Positions 21,976 through 33,700 of a DNA stretch of 64,000 nucleotides are shown piece after piece. Source of the stretch: Oegoconia quadripuncta. Taxonomy: Eukaryota > Arthropoda > Insecta > Lepidoptera > Autostichidae. Where the stretch lies: positions 31,936,853-32,000,852 of the forward strand of contig OX438742.1 in NCBI GenBank assembly GCA_949316235.1. The letters run 5' to 3'. Made by a program: the position numbers and the translations under genes. How positions within the stretch are numbered: position 1 is the stretch's first letter; each line of letters begins with the position of its first letter. Below the pieces are notes generated by a model. It saw nothing but the letters and a program-made list of their open reading frames with translations. It was not told the origin of the DNA and did no database searches.

Positions 21976-23799
21976 GGTTAATTAATAAAATGTTAAAAAA
22001 GCCGAGTCACTATTTTCGATAAATTAAAGGAATCGCCGCACTTAGCTTGGTAGCGACCTGTTGCGGTATACTAATTATTATTCTGCGGTACTGTAGCCCA
22101 CCCATCATAGTGATTATTTGAGCCCTTTTTTCGGAGGGCTTGCCCTATTCATATCATGTATGTGGATTCCGGTCACAATATCTGTGAGTCCATGTACAAA
22201 CATGTCCATTATAGGGGTGTAATACTCATATAAAATGAGTAGCTAAAGGTTGAGCAGTAATGCTACAAAATTTATTCCAACATCAAAACGATAGCCGGCC
22301 TGTTGCACTAGTGCAACCAGACGGAAACGTACATTGAAAAAGAAAGCAGACGTAAAATTTTTGTGAAACAATTCATTGATGTAGTCAATGGAGCGAAAAA
22401 ACTATTCTAGAATCTTAATTTTTTTCGTTACACACTTCAGATAAAATATAGCAGAAGTAGAAAAAGTTGTTGACTTCATTACTGCCTTTTTTATTCGATA
22501 TCAAAGAGGAGAGATTTATGCAATTCTTACGTGAAGAAAAGCATACAATGTTGCTACTATTTATATTACAATAAAATACAAGACTTAGTGCAATGTCAAA
22601 TATGAGCATAATGCGTAACCCATTAATATCCGTACATGGATTGTGGCGCTGATTAACATAAAACATGACTTTCCTATGTTCTGTGAATTACGAGAAAGAC
22701 TTCCATTTTTTTATTATTTATTCGATTCAGAATGGAGTGCAGTAAAATTTTATGTTGTGAGTTGTGCAAATTTAGAATTTTTTATTTGATTTCTCATGTT
22801 ATTATTAATAATTATTTCCTGATTCACGGACGAGGCTTTGGGTAAAGTTAGGGTAGCGGTTACAAAAATATTATTTAAATAACCTTTAAGTATACACTAA
22901 GTCATTCCTAACGTCCATCAAAACTGTAACCATCGGTGTCAAATTAAAAGAAATCACTTTTAAACTAATTTAAAATTTTTCGAAACTATTAAATCGATTT
23001 TAGTCCAATATACGAGTAGCACAAGACAATCGATATGTAGGTTTTCAAATAAAAACCACATTAACTCAAATCTTCCTGATGAGCTATGGATGCCACAGAC
23101 AAACACATTAGCATACAGCAAAGACAATGGCAATCCTTTAAGGAGACTGCCTTGCTTATATATCGGTGTTAACTTGAACGTGGAGATATTTTTATAAGGA
23201 AAATGTGTAAATATCATCATCTCAATAGTGTCGTTTACATCTTAGTATCCGTTGAGCCTAACGGGCTCACGGGAGCGTGACGTAGATCCATACCTACGGT
23301 GAAAATTGCAGAAAATTAATTCATTTATACAACTGTTATAGACGATACGCACAGTGCGCGCGCTTCGTGTTCTGGCAGTATGCGGTGGCCTTTACCTGGC
23401 TGGTTAATAGGCAATGACAGTTGTTGTGGGATAATTGTTGGTTTAGTTCAATACACAATAACACAATTCTACACTACGTTAGTTAACCATACGAAACGTC
23501 AAAGAGGACAAGCAGGTGTGATAATACCTTGTTATCAAAAAACTAGATATTATTGTGGGGATATTTTAATTAACTTGAAAGAAACGACTTTCGTAGATAC
23601 CCAGTGTAAAAATTATTTGTTAACTACTATCTCATAGAATTACAAAAAGTTCGCAGTTTTAATAATGTTTTTCAATTGAATGGATAGAACATTAATAGAA
23701 TTACAAATAAAGTTCATTGGAACCCTAAATTAGTAAAATCAACTAGAAAAATAACTTGTAATTTAAATGTACTCGTAAATACTGGATATTCGTCACGTA
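21976..23799. other. Non-coding stretch, nothing recognised
   Basis: No repeat family or exon that I can support. The 85-86-codon frames at 22960-23220 (minus) and 23380-23637 (plus) lack recognisable motifs. Confidence 0.45.
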
Positions 23800-24072
23800 A
23801 AAGAATAGAACTAAGCCGACTCTTCCCGAGGGTATCGTAAAAGGCAACTATAGGACGTTTCACCTTAAAACCTTTGCGCATTTAAACGGCGATGGGCTCA
23901 CCCCTGTCATATGTGAATTTCTTTATGTTTCGAAAGGTGAACCGTAGACGTTTAGGTGTTCCAAATATTATAAGTTTAATTCTTGAAGCACTCAAACGCC
24001 AATATTTGGGATATCTTCGACCATCCATTTGGTATAAAGGTTGTGACATATTGACGTAAATGAATGACAAAA
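23800..24072 (+). repeat. Dispersed repeat family B, long copy
   Basis: Starts near AGAATAGAACTAAGCCGACT, then TCGTAAAAGGCAACTATAGG, then AACGGCGATGGGCTCACCCC, TTCGAAAGGTGAACCG, and TTTGGGATATCTTCGACC to a GTTGTGACATATTGACGTAA end. It is parallel with 47210-47455 over its whole length, so this is close to the full family unit retained in the window. Confidence 0.7.
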
Positions 24073-24984
24073 TCACACTGGTGTGTTCCGACACTGTATT
24101 CAGTGGGATTTATTATTGCTCAATAGATCCAAATCCTTTTACATCACTCACGGTTTATTTCACTCAGCACTGCAGTGCTACGTTTAATCGCTCGTGTGAA
24201 TTCGCTCTATAAGCTTTTTGTCACAATTATCCAAGTAACGCCTCTATAAGATATGACAGCTATCACATGGCGCTATTGTATTTCTACAGATGTGTTTCAT
24301 TCTTCACACCGGATTTTTTACCCTGATTACGACGTATACGGTAGTTGGAATATAGTCTGAGCAGTTTTACAGCACATCAACTATAGTGCAGGAAGTTCAC
24401 ATAAGAAGTTGAATGTGAAGTCGGTTGAATCAGTTTATCTTAGAGTATACAAACATTTTCCATAAATTGTGATATACTCAAGTAGACATATCAACATAAT
24501 GTGGGTTTAGCAGTGATGTTACCTAAGACAAAGACCAGAAATTATAGAAATAATTAGTTCACATTATTATGCTAGGCTTATTAAGTGTGAAATCCGTATA
24601 GTTACCTATGTATGATAGTTACTCGTATATATCACACATTATGTTTTAGGGAAAATCTAAATTTTTATATGAGTGTTTCGGATGTTTTCATGACTTATTT
24701 TCAAAAAGTATTGCATGTCGCATGGTTGCTATACACAAGAAATTTTCCGCACTGTATTATCAAAAATTGTTTTTCAAGTTTTTGTTTTTGAGTATATTTA
24801 AATTAAGGGTTATAAATTACTTATAGACATGCAGCCGCTTGCGCTTTACGAAATATCTTTCAAGAAATAAGTATTATGACACCAAAAGCGGATTAATAAA
24901 CTTATTTTTTTTTATTTGGTTTTTATTTTACAATATTTAACAGCAAATTAGTCAGTTCAAGTAATAATAATAATAAATGAATAA
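24073..24984. other. AT-rich non-coding stretch
   Basis: No recognisable feature. Confidence 0.45.
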
Positions 24985-25205
24985 ATATTTCGGACACTCA
25001 CACCAATCATCTAGTCCCAAACTAAGCAAAGCTTGTGCTTACGTGTGTGGATAACGGATAAACATACATAAATATATAAACATCCAAGACTCGGGAATAA
25101 ATGTTCGTATTCATCATACAAACATTTACCCCTCGCGGGATTCGCACCCGCAATCGTTGGTTTCGCTGATAGGGTGACTATCCACAACACCAATCGGTCG
25201 TCAGT
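24985..25205 (-). repeat. tRNA-headed SINE family T, well preserved
   Basis: On the minus strand the head reads ACCGATTGGTGTTGTGGATA (box A region), and TGCGGGTGCGAATCCCGCGA gives a good box B. The tail is AGTGTCCGAAATATTTATT. The body matches 62506-62705 closely (ATCAGCGAAACCAACG, TAAACATCCAAGACTCGGG in plus orientation). The minus-strand open frame at 25011-25286 is only this repeat read through. Confidence 0.8.
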
Positions 25206-25254
25206 AAGTGATAGCCGGCAGGTTATTAAAGTTATTGAATGGACACCAAGCATC

Positions 25255-25442
25255 AGCAAGGAGCAGCGTAGGAGACGTCCACCCACGGGGTCGATGGACG
25301 ACCGGATGAATGACGCTTTATTGTTTTTATTGATGAATTAAGTCGCTGGATGCAGGCCGCTTCCACAAATCGCTCTGGAAATCTATGGGGGGGGGGGCTA
25401 TATTCAGCAGTGGGCGTCTTCTTTATGATTATGATGATGCTA
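25255..25442 (+). mobile_element. RTE-like LINE C-terminus and 3' tail
   Basis: GGAGACGTCCACCCACG reads RRRPPT, followed in another frame by CGCTGGATGCAGGCCGC (RWMQAA), then TGGAAATCTATGG, a poly-G run of twelve (25387-25398), TATATTCAGCAGTGGGCGTC and GATTATGATGATGC. The order RPPTRW..DD..RWMQAA..W.S.GEAYVQQW is the known C-terminal order of lepidopteran RTE proteins. Broken by frameshifts and a stop. Confidence 0.65.
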
Positions 25443-26064
25443 CTTTAATTTGGTTCTGATTCTACATTATATAGCTGAATCACGAGGCACATGGTCAGCA
25501 TTCTCTTTTCAGAATCTAGAAAAAAATGGCATCATCGTATACTCGTATCGTATATCGTTTCGATACATTAAGAATAACTGACACTGATTGGATGCGGTAC
25601 GTAACGTTACTAAAATAGATTTCTGCTGCTTTCATCGCATTGTGTTGATAATATGGCACCTACCTACTAACATAAAAATTATAAATATTTTCACTGTAAA
25701 GGAAACGAGCTTTACGAAAATTTTGCAGCGAGTAGACAGCTTTAAAAATTGAGACAGCTATCGCCCGAAAAAGCAAACGTTTATGCTTGTAGGTTGGAAA
25801 GGTTGAAAACTTTTTACTGCAGAAATTTTACACGACGATTTTGTCGTCTAAATTGCCTCCCGTCTGTAACTACTGCAATAAAAGAACTCACCAAGGATGG
25901 GTCATGGAGATTTGTACATAGGTAAGGAAAAGATTATATGCATAGGCGATTGTTCATTGAACTTTGATCTTCTATTGAAATTGTTTCACCTGTTACATAA
26001 ATTGACATAAAATATTGAAACTATATTTATGATTCAATATTAATCTTTAAATATATGCAACACC
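25443..26064. other. Non-coding stretch
   Basis: Nothing recognised. Confidence 0.45.
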
Positions 26065-26150
26065 CGTTGAGGTGGGCTTTAGTTTGGGATATCTCTGATC
26101 ATCCCATTTGGGATAAAGGTGATGTTTTATGTATGTATGTATATTTATGA
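26065..26150 (+). repeat. Dispersed repeat family B, 3' end with ATGT tail
   Basis: TTGGGATATCTCTGATCATC, CCATTTGGGATAAAGGTGAT, then TTTTATGTATGTATGTATAT. The microsatellite tail supports copying through RNA. Confidence 0.65.
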
Positions 26151-27514
26151 TATTTTTAATATTTTTACTGTCTATAATATACATCGTTGACATACTTCTA
26201 AATAGTACTTATTTATGCGTCTGTCATATCAACATCCTTGCTTCCTACTGCTCTTCTGCACTAGTAATAGATGGAAGGCATACGAGTATGCGATTTAATT
26301 ATAGTACGTACTAGTCTGCGTCCCAATTCGCTACTACAGTACGTACAGAAAAAAATCTGTTTACTACTCCTTGGATAATATTTGCTGCACCACAAATGCT
26401 TCAAGAGTAGGTAGATGTTATGCTTAGTGTTCGTATAACTAACTAGAATTACTTACGACACCAATACAGTAAAAAAAATGTACTAAGTTAGTTTAATCCC
26501 TCGACCAATTAATCATAACAATTTCATGGTTTGCTGGTTTTGTTTTCATAATCGGTATATATTTTTCTTTGTTTTCATAAGAACCTCCTAAATTTTTATC
26601 ACCTTAATTAAAATTTGAATTTTCAAGGTAGCTTTTTTATAATTTTTACATATTTAATAAGAGCCCATTTTCATCATTATTATGTTTATCGAATGGCTGA
26701 TATTGGATCGTTAAATATAAAATTACAATTATAATCATAACGGGTTCCATACATGAAGTTGATGTTTAAACTGGTGTCGGCCTCACCTTTGATCTAATTA
26801 GGACAATCAACATGGTGGTCACGTATGCGTACGCGTCGTTGTTTTTTGCAAAAACTAACGTGCCGCGTTCAGGCTGTCTATTTTGGCTATTATATGATGT
26901 TTCTTTTAATTTTGATGTAATGATAATACATAATTATATTAAAAATATTTAAAGCATTAATAATAATATTGTTAACATATTTGTTACTCCTTTATCTAAA
27001 TAATATTCTTTATTTATTGAACTATTAATGTGCATTATCATTTTCTAAGTGAGTATTTAAATATTTTAATTATTTCAGCTCTCCTTATGATTTTGTATGA
27101 AGCTAGTACACTTGGCAAGTTAAGTCGCGCTGCCTCGTTCAAACGCGCCTCAAGAACACATCTGCTTGAAATTAAAACCAACTTTGTTACGCCGCGTTTA
27201 AAAATCTTTAAAGCGGACGTTTTTCGTTAAAAATGTAAAGGGTTGCAGTTTAATTATACCCAGTAATCGGTGAGTTGATAGTATGATTATAAAATGCAGT
27301 TAGTTATTATTATACATCGTGACTACTACACCTTACCACGGCTCACCAACTTGAACCATTTACTACTATATTAGAGCATAATAAAAATGATATATTATAA
27401 AATTATCTCACACACTATGCTGTTTAGATCAAACTTTTACTTTATGTTTATAATTACAACACTGCATTTTAAATGACTTCTATCCTCCTTGTCCTTATTA
27501 AGAACATTAGGCAA
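26151..27514. other. AT-rich non-coding; possible pseudo-exon
   Basis: Positions 27085-27230 form a GC-richer open segment preceded by an acceptor-like TTAATTATTTCAG (27068-27080) and ending in a stop at 27228-27230. I see no homology and do not call it a gene. The rest is AT-rich. Confidence 0.35.
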
Positions 27515-27720
27515 TTACAGAAAAATCAAAATCAAAATCATTTAAAATGAGGTAAGTTAGTAGGTAACATTCCTGTTTTCTGTGAAGCATACTGAATATA
27601 TGTTTAGTTAAATTCAGTGTTCTATAAAATACTACTAATAAACTTAAACATTCAATATTCCAAGGCGGGGCGAGATAATCAATTAATACATTAAACAATC
27701 AAGGGCACACGACGCAAAAT
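27515..27720 (-). repeat. Possible LINE 3' UTR fragment with TTTTGA tail
   Basis: On the minus strand it ends in AATGATTTTGATTTTGATTT, like the tail of the Jockey copy at 19326-20325 (TTGATTTTGATAT). The body has no second copy in the window. Confidence 0.35.
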
Positions 27721-28959
27721 CGCAAGAAATCGCGAAGAAATTACAGGCAAATTTTGCCTGAGGCGATCGAACCTAACTATCGGGCGATAATCAGACGTTC
27801 GCGCCTCATTTAAACACTATACGTCATGCGTTCGGTCCCCTGGTCGCTTATAAAGTACGTATTACTAACATGTATACTCCTCCTTAGCTTAAACAAAATA
27901 ACATTAACTTTTTGAAATTGCTGAATAAATTTCAAAGTTCCATTACATTGCCATGTCTAGCAAATTACATCGAAATATTGAAGTAGAAACTTTCTAAGCT
28001 ATTAGAGCTGTCAACATCATCGTCTGGCAATGCCTCACCATGGCAGGTTCAGGCAATTTGAAATCTTTTTTCAAACAATACATTGTTTGTTGAGTTTTCG
28101 AAATTTCTGCTATTCCCAATCACATAAAATGTACATACTTATTGATTGTAAAAAAAAAAATAAGTAAATGCGTACTTGATATGACAGAATGGAATAAAAA
28201 TTAATGCTATACTCGTAGTGGCTAGAATAATTAAAATATTCCCCCTTTTCCGCTCATTACTGTTACACAGTAGACATATTAGTATTCTCGAGACGTAAGT
28301 GAGAGCACACTAATTGGATCGCACTAGGTTTTTTATAGAAATCGTTCTTTTCTACGATACCAACGTACCTAGTCGCGTATAATGGTTCTTATAGGACAAC
28401 AGAGTCATTATGAGTTCAAAGCCTTTGTGCGGACCGCTAAATTCGCCTAACTGGGCTGGCCAACCTTTGTATTATCAAGGGATAATTTAAAGGAGACTAT
28501 AGTTAGGTATACTTTCTAGAAACGTTTTAAGTACCTAGATTCAGCTGTATCTATAAATATTTACAGTTTTATTTTTACTTAAAGAATTCAATTCGGAATA
28601 TCACTATCTGATCATTTATCATAGTACATAATATAGTGGTTGGTTTCGCACCACTGAGATTCAGATTCTATAATCTGTTCATTTAATTTTGAAACGGCTT
28701 CGCATCAAGTTCGCCGTAAACCTTCTGTAAAAATAATAATAAAGAAACAAAATCATACGGCCGAATTGAAAATCTCCTCATTTTCGATGTCGGTTAAAAC
28801 AACTTAATTTTTGCAGACGTTTAGTGTGTTGTTGATGTTGATAATTAATTAAATATGATAAAATGTTATTAATACTAGTATTTTGTTTGAAACCTTATTT
28901 CCTTCTTATACTTGTTAAACCCCTACGAAAAACAATGGGTGTTATGTGTTTGGCGGCAT
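27721..28959. other. Non-coding stretch
   Basis: Positions 27715-27850 are somewhat GC-richer (CGCAAAATCGCAAGAAATCG and GGCGATCGAACC) without a coding signal. Nothing else is recognised. Confidence 0.4.
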
Positions 28960-29265
28960 TCTCTGTGTGAGTCTTGTCTTTGTCCGGACGGACGTATGTA
29001 TCTCAGTAACGTGGTCCAATTTGATTACGGTTTTTTTACATTAAAGACTAAACGAGGGGACATGTTTCATGAAATCGGTTAAGTCGTTTCGATAGTTTTT
29101 GGTGTATTTTGATGATATTATTATATAATCAATCATAGGCTATGGTCATTCGAGGGTTTTGTAATTTTTTAAATATTTAATGTTAAATGGGGGTATGTTT
29201 GATGAAAATCGGTTAAGCCGTTCCGAAGATATTTAACTTTTAACGTAGTTGGTTTCGTTTATTTA
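28960..29265 (+). repeat. Dispersed repeat family C
   Basis: GTCTTTGTCCGGACGGACGT, ATCTCAGTAACGTGG, TAAAGACTAAACGAGGGGAC, ATGAAATCGGTTAAGTCG, TTTTTGGTGTATTTTGATGA. A second GAAAATCGGTTAAGCCGTTC follows at 29202. An inverted relative lies 1.3 kb away at 30585-30800. Confidence 0.65.
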
Positions 29266-30104
29266 GATGATAGCATGATTTGTTTTCTCTCTTTCTCTCA
29301 TTGAGACTCTTTCTGACTTACAAAATACAGTTGGCCCATTTTGTCGCTTATTTTTTTTTGCATTAAGTACATCGGATTCTGTATATCAGATTAGCCTAAC
29401 TCCTTTTTTATTTGAAAACAGGTATTGTGGTCCTATTTAAAATTTCATCAACTTCTGATAACATAGTTCTCATAGCAAGATTGGAACTCCTTAAGAGTTG
29501 ACAATTGAAGTATTTTTGTTGGACCGTTGCATATCAAGTGACTTATGATATGACAGACATGATGTTCAGTAGTGATTATGAGTCAGGAGGTATTAGATGA
29601 CAGACTGCGCTGGAGAGTGTCCAGGAAGGGTGTTTATTTTATCACATTAAGTAACTGTCTTGTGTTCTCTTTTTATATAGGTACCTATTCAGTAAAAAAA
29701 AATATTCAAGTGAGCTTTAAACATGAATTCCTTACAAATCATGAATTCAAATATAACCGTCCAAAGATTAAAAAAGAAAAATTAAACAAAATTACTCGCA
29801 TACTGTGTGTCGGTATGTCCGCGATAACTACGGAACCACCTGCCTTTGCGCACGCGCAGATGGCCAACTGTCAGTCCGTTAAATAATAATTTGCCATTTG
29901 AACCCTGAAGGATACTAAATTGGCTTATGCATGATTTCATGCTTGTTAATTGTAATGTATGGAGAATCATTAAACATTTTAGTTAATACATTAACTAAAT
30001 TAACGAAAACATCGCATACCCAATTAATACGAATTTATAGGTACAATGTTGACTATGAGAGCAACTATGATGATTTTTCTTATTTTATTGCAATGTATTT
30101 ATTT
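29266..30104. other. Non-coding stretch
   Basis: A 104-codon plus-strand frame (29572-29886) covers part of this stretch but has no motif I know; its end (GCGCACGCGCAGATGG) is locally GC-rich. Not called as a gene. Confidence 0.4.
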
Positions 30105-30410
30105 TAACCACCTCTATGGCTCAATGTAAACAAAATAAGTTTAACAGGCAGTGGCCGGTTCGATTCCCGACGAGGTACACGTTTAGTGCTGTGTTTGGTT
30201 GGTGATATAGGTAATATTTAAATGGCCACCTGGCTAGGCATCACCATCTTATCTAAGTCTGTCGTGAAGCAGCAATGTTAATAGATATTTTGTGTTCCGG
30301 TTGTTTGAGATAAGATAACCGGGTGAGCGGGTGTCATCTTCAGACTCATCTTCACTTCGCATCAGATGTGATTGGGCTCAAGCGCTAACGCGTTATATGC
30401 ATAAAAAAAC
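30105..30410 (+). repeat. SINE family S2, near full length
   Basis: The head CTCTATGGCTCAATGTAAAC (box A) and GGTTCGATTCCC (box B, 30157-30168) is followed by TTTAAATGGCCACCTGGCTA, ATCTTATCTAAGTCTGTCGT, TTGTGTTCCGGTTGTTTGAG, and CATCAGATGTGATTGGGCTC to a short A-run. The same order on the minus strand forms 9199-9505. Confidence 0.8.
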
Positions 30411-30424
30411 ATGAAATCTTAACT

Positions 30425-30580
30425 TTCTTGTCTGAGATGGCTACCTATTGGTAAGTCTTGACTTCATAACTAACGGTTGTGGGTTCAAATCCTATTAGCG
30501 GTAAATATATGAGTGATGACATGATGATGATGATTTTACATCTGGTACCCAGACGTATTGCACACTTTGCCGGGTTGGAT
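30425..30580 (+). repeat. Third tRNA-headed SINE (family S3)
   Basis: Immediately after the S2 copy. GATGGCTACCTATTGGTAAG resembles a box A region and GTGGGTTCAAATCCTATTAG carries a box B (GGTTCAAATCC). Then GATGATGATGATTTTACATC, TGGTACCCAGACG, TTGCACACTTTGCCGGGTTG. No second copy is visible here. Confidence 0.55.
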
Positions 30581-30584
30581 TCAT

Positions 30585-30800
30585 TTTAATGTCATCGAAA
30601 TACACCAAAAAACTGTGTTCTAAGCTAAATATTTTCGAAATGGCTAAACGTCATCAAACATAGCTAATAAACTGTCCCCTCGTTTAGTCTTAAAATATAA
30701 AAAATCCGTACTCAAATCGGAGTACGCTTTACTGAGATACGTCCAGACAAAGACTGTTCACATACAGATAAACAACACCGTCAAATAAAACACCCGTCAT
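30585..30800 (-). repeat. Dispersed repeat family C, inverted copy
   Basis: In plus orientation: TCATCGAAATACACCAAAAA, GTCCCCTCGTTTAGTCTTAA, GATACGTCCAGACAAAGACT, ACACCGTCAAATAAAACACC. It is the reverse complement of 28960-29265 over most of its length, with shared AAGACTAAACGAGGGGAC. Confidence 0.65.
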
Positions 30801-31424
30801 ATTTCGAAGTAGTTTGAAAAAAACATCTAATATCACCGTTTTTACCTCTCCAGACAAACCTACACTGCTGGTTAAGCCTTTCTTAAGCGAGCCACCATTT
30901 ATCAAAATACTAGGCTGCTGACTAGGCGCGTTAGAACGTTATTCTGAGGCCATAATTAGTTGAATGAAGCGGGACGTGGAACATGGGGGTATATATCTTG
31001 TACGTCTTGTGGGCGGTTTAAACGTAATTATACTTACTTATAAAATTGGAACAGTGTATTCTAGGATATCGAACAACAGCCCTGTGTTCAGCCCTTACAT
31101 CCTTTGTAAACGCTGTATTGTACAAACATAATACATTGAATCATAAGAGACAAAGGCGAACTTATCCCATGAGGCTCTCTTCCAGTCGTTCCAAATTTGC
31201 AATTAGACAATGTTGGTTGGGCGTCCAGAAGAATAGAAACAGGTAACTAATTTTACTGTTATTTTTATAATAGATAAATATATAAATAAATTATGCTCAT
31301 ACTTATAAAATAGAATACACTAATGTTATACAAGTGGACGTGGATGGCCATATCCGAAGCTATGAGGAATAGCGAAGACTACTCAAAGGAGTTCCTAATC
31401 TAATAAACACTATGTATCTCTAAC
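30801..31424. other. Non-coding stretch
   Basis: No supported feature; the 66-codon frame at 31046-31246 shows no motif. Confidence 0.4.
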
Positions 31425-31530
31425 GGTTTGCTGGTAGAACACTCTATCGGAATTAAGCTCGCCTTTGTACATTTTATATACAATGCATATTTCTGTAACA
31501 ATTTTGTGTACAATAAAGATATTAAGAGTT
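31425..31530 (+). mobile_element. LINE 3' tail, diverged (GTACAATAAAG type)
   Basis: TATCGGAATTAAGCTCGCCT, TTGTACATTT and TTTTGTGTACAATAAAGATA align with 53795-53890 (GCGATAAGACCGCCTTTGTA..GTTGTGTACAATAAAGAAT), which is a common lepidopteran LINE 3' UTR. No coding remnant. Confidence 0.5.
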
Positions 31531-31684
31531 TCAGTAGTCAAAGGAGAAGCGTAGATCTGCGCCAAGCAAAGTTAGAAAGAGATACCTATATACAAATTAC
31601 ATAAAGCTGTCTCGATCTATTTAACTGTCCTCAAACGAAGGTCTCTGCTTGCGTAACATTTTATGTAATACGGGCCTTAGAGAA

Positions 31685-31805
31685 AATGGTGGTAGCTAGC
31701 CAGGTATACATTTAAAATGTCCTACCACCAAACAAACCGAGTTCCTACTAAACATGTACAACGCTGGGGATCGAACCCGCGACCTCCGATTCGTAAACAC
31801 TTTGT
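31685..31805 (-). repeat. SINE family S2, head half
   Basis: Plus-orientation GGTGGTAGCTAGCCAG, ATTTAAAATGTCCTACCA, and CTGGGGATCGAACCCGCGAC (box B on the minus strand) match 9370-9455. The 3' half is missing. Confidence 0.7.
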
Positions 31806-32504
31806 TTATATTAATTTATTAATAATAAAGTTAATATTATATAAAAACAAATGTAATTTGGAATACTTTGGATCTACACAATTACGTGTTCAATGCATCG
31901 GGACTAATAAATACACTTAGAACCGTGTGCAATCAGAACTCTGCCAAAAATTATTGAACCTACGGCCTTCAATTCAACCAATCAAAGCCACATCAGATTT
32001 TCGTAAATTTCGGACCGATGAAGTAAGCTAAATACGGTCGCTAATGAATAAGTTTGTATATTGTTGTAGTGGTTTGTTTGAAGAGGTATAAAGTTGTAGG
32101 CCTATTTATATAGATAAATTTGGTGAAGATCTGATGATACACTCCGAAGATGAAAACGGAAGCGTAGAAATCCTAATTGAAATCGATTGTTTTTATCCGA
32201 CTACTGCAAGCCAAAAAGAAGGGTTATAATTTCTATGAATGGGTATAGAGGTTCAGATCAAATTACTAGAATAATTTTGAGATGTCGTTAAATTCCCTAT
32301 AAGAGTCTCGAGTGTTATAGGCCATTATATGAAGGAAAAAAAAAATTTTTAACTTCTTGGGCAATAAAAAAGATATGGTAGGTACCTATTCGTATTTATG
32401 GCCGCCATGTTAATTCGAATTATAAAGTCAATCAAGTGCGGTAGTTCTTTGGTTGAAGATAACATTCATATATACGACCTTTCGTCGGTCGTCGCGTCCG
32501 AGAG
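31806..32504. other. Non-coding with small repeat fragments
   Basis: Positions 32111-32149 resemble 194-233. Positions 32395-32468 (ATGGCCGCCATGTTAATTCG, TATAAAGTCAATCAAG) resemble 44295-44370 and, more weakly, 37000-37060. A poly-A run lies at 32336-32345. Confidence 0.4.
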
Positions 32505-32815
32505 CGTCGGTGGCTCAGCGGTTAATGCCGCGATCCCAATTTGGGAGGTCCGGGCTCGATTACCAGACTAGCCTTGTACCAATGAGTTTTTAAATTTAAT
32601 TTAATTACTTATGTGCATTTATCTGACTGCTCTTAAATGGTGAAGGAAAACATCGTGAAGAAACCTGCATGCCTAAGAAATAAAAAAATCTAAGGTATGT
32701 GAAGTCCCCAACCCGCATTGGGCCAGCATGGCGGACTATGACCCATACTCCCTCATTATAAGAGGGAAGGCCTATATCTCTGCAGTGGGATGTTTACGGG
32801 CTGAGATGATGATAC
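32505..32815 (+). repeat. SINE family S1 with tRNA-like head, near full length
   Basis: Head GTCGGTGGCTCAGCGGTTAA (box A at 32511-32521) and GTCCGGGCTCGATTACC (degenerate box B at 32553-32563). Body AAACATCGTGAAGAAACCTG, AAGTCCCCAACCCGCATTGG, TCTGCAGTGGGATGTTTACG and a GATGATGAT end. This is the best S1 copy in the window. Confidence 0.8.
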
Positions 32816-32819
32816 GAAA

Positions 32820-32930
32820 GTTACCCCAAATGGGATTGTCAGAGATATCCCAAACGTTAGTGTTTGTGTGTTCCAAACATTGAGTTTAATGCTTGAAACA
32901 ACACTCACGGTTCACCTAATGAAGTACCTA
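32820..32930 (-). repeat. Dispersed repeat family B fragment
   Basis: Plus-orientation CCCCAAATGGGATTGTCAGA, GATATCCCAAACGTTAGTG, TTCCAAACATTGAGTTTAAT and ACTCACGGTTCACCT are the reverse complement of family B. It abuts the S1 tail. Confidence 0.65.
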
Positions 32931-33539
32931 GATGATAATGTAATTCTCCATTAATGACTTAATATTTAAATTTGAAAATTTACGTTACTTATTAAAATTT
33001 ATGGCGGTTAATAAATGAACGTTCTTCTTATTCAATTTAAGAGCTATGCTCTTGTCGGTTGAGTAATGCTTGCCGCCCTCGATTAGGGAGGAAGGGGAAG
33101 ACCTAGGCACAATTACTTTGACCAAGAGATGTGATTGTCGTGTCGCACCAAAAGGTTAAATCCAGGATAGAAATTAACCTTACACTAGCATATTTCACTC
33201 GCAACTCAAAATTATTTAAATATTATGAAGATTTACATAATTTTCCAATCGTCAAATACATATAACTATTCTTGCTGATCAATAATAGGCATTTAATTTA
33301 ACCAGTTCGTTTCAAGTATTTATCTCAAATCCAAGAATAGCTAGAATCATATCCTAAATCAACCAAAACAAATTTGACATTGCAATCTGACAAAGTACAC
33401 CTACAAGGCATTGTTCAATTTACATTTAATAAAGTACTAACCATGTGTCTGTGTTTCATCTTTCCATTTGCTGAGCCGAACTATCGTAATAAGTTATAAG
33501 TTATAATGAGGGTGCACGGGTGACGTAATCCCACGCCCT
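32931..33539. other. Non-coding; repeat segment shared with 57740-57800
   Basis: Positions 33032-33078 (TTCAATTTAAGAGCTATGCT, CTTGTCGGTTGAGTAATGCT) match 57749-57788. The segment runs to about 33180 with TGTGTCGCACC-like text. Otherwise AT-rich. Confidence 0.45.
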
Positions 33540-33700
33540 GGTTTTAATGTCCACCTGCTGGATAACAGCATTGTTGTGTTTCTGCTATTTGTGATAAGAT
33601 AGCCAGTTCTCCAGATAAGGTAGGAATTGCGGGTAAGTGCGCTAGCACAGCCAGCGTCATCTTAACATTAATATCAGGTGTGATTGAAGTCAAGATCCTA
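33540..33700 (+). repeat. SINE family S2, 3' fragment
   Basis: CAGCATTGTTGTGTTTCTGC, TGTGATAAGATAGCCAG, AGCCAGCGTCATCTTAACAT, ATCAGGTGTGATTGAAGTC parallels 30270-30385. The minus-strand frame at 33544-33756 is this repeat read backwards. Confidence 0.6.

Noticed and set aside
25011..25286. 91-codon minus-strand open frame
   Set aside because: It is the family T SINE read through; the same sequence recurs at 62506-62705 without the frame.
25387..25398. Run of twelve G
   Set aside because: A homopolymer expansion in the GGGGGAGG part of an RTE tail; not a separate feature, and too short alone for a G-quadruplex claim.
27068..27230. Acceptor-like TTATTTCAG followed by an open segment to a stop
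   Set aside because: No poly(A) signal directly after, no homology recognised, and single acceptor motifs are common in AT-rich DNA.
29572..29886. 104-codon plus-strand open frame
   Set aside because: No recognisable motif, no splice context, AT-driven composition over most of its length; length is within what chance allows here.
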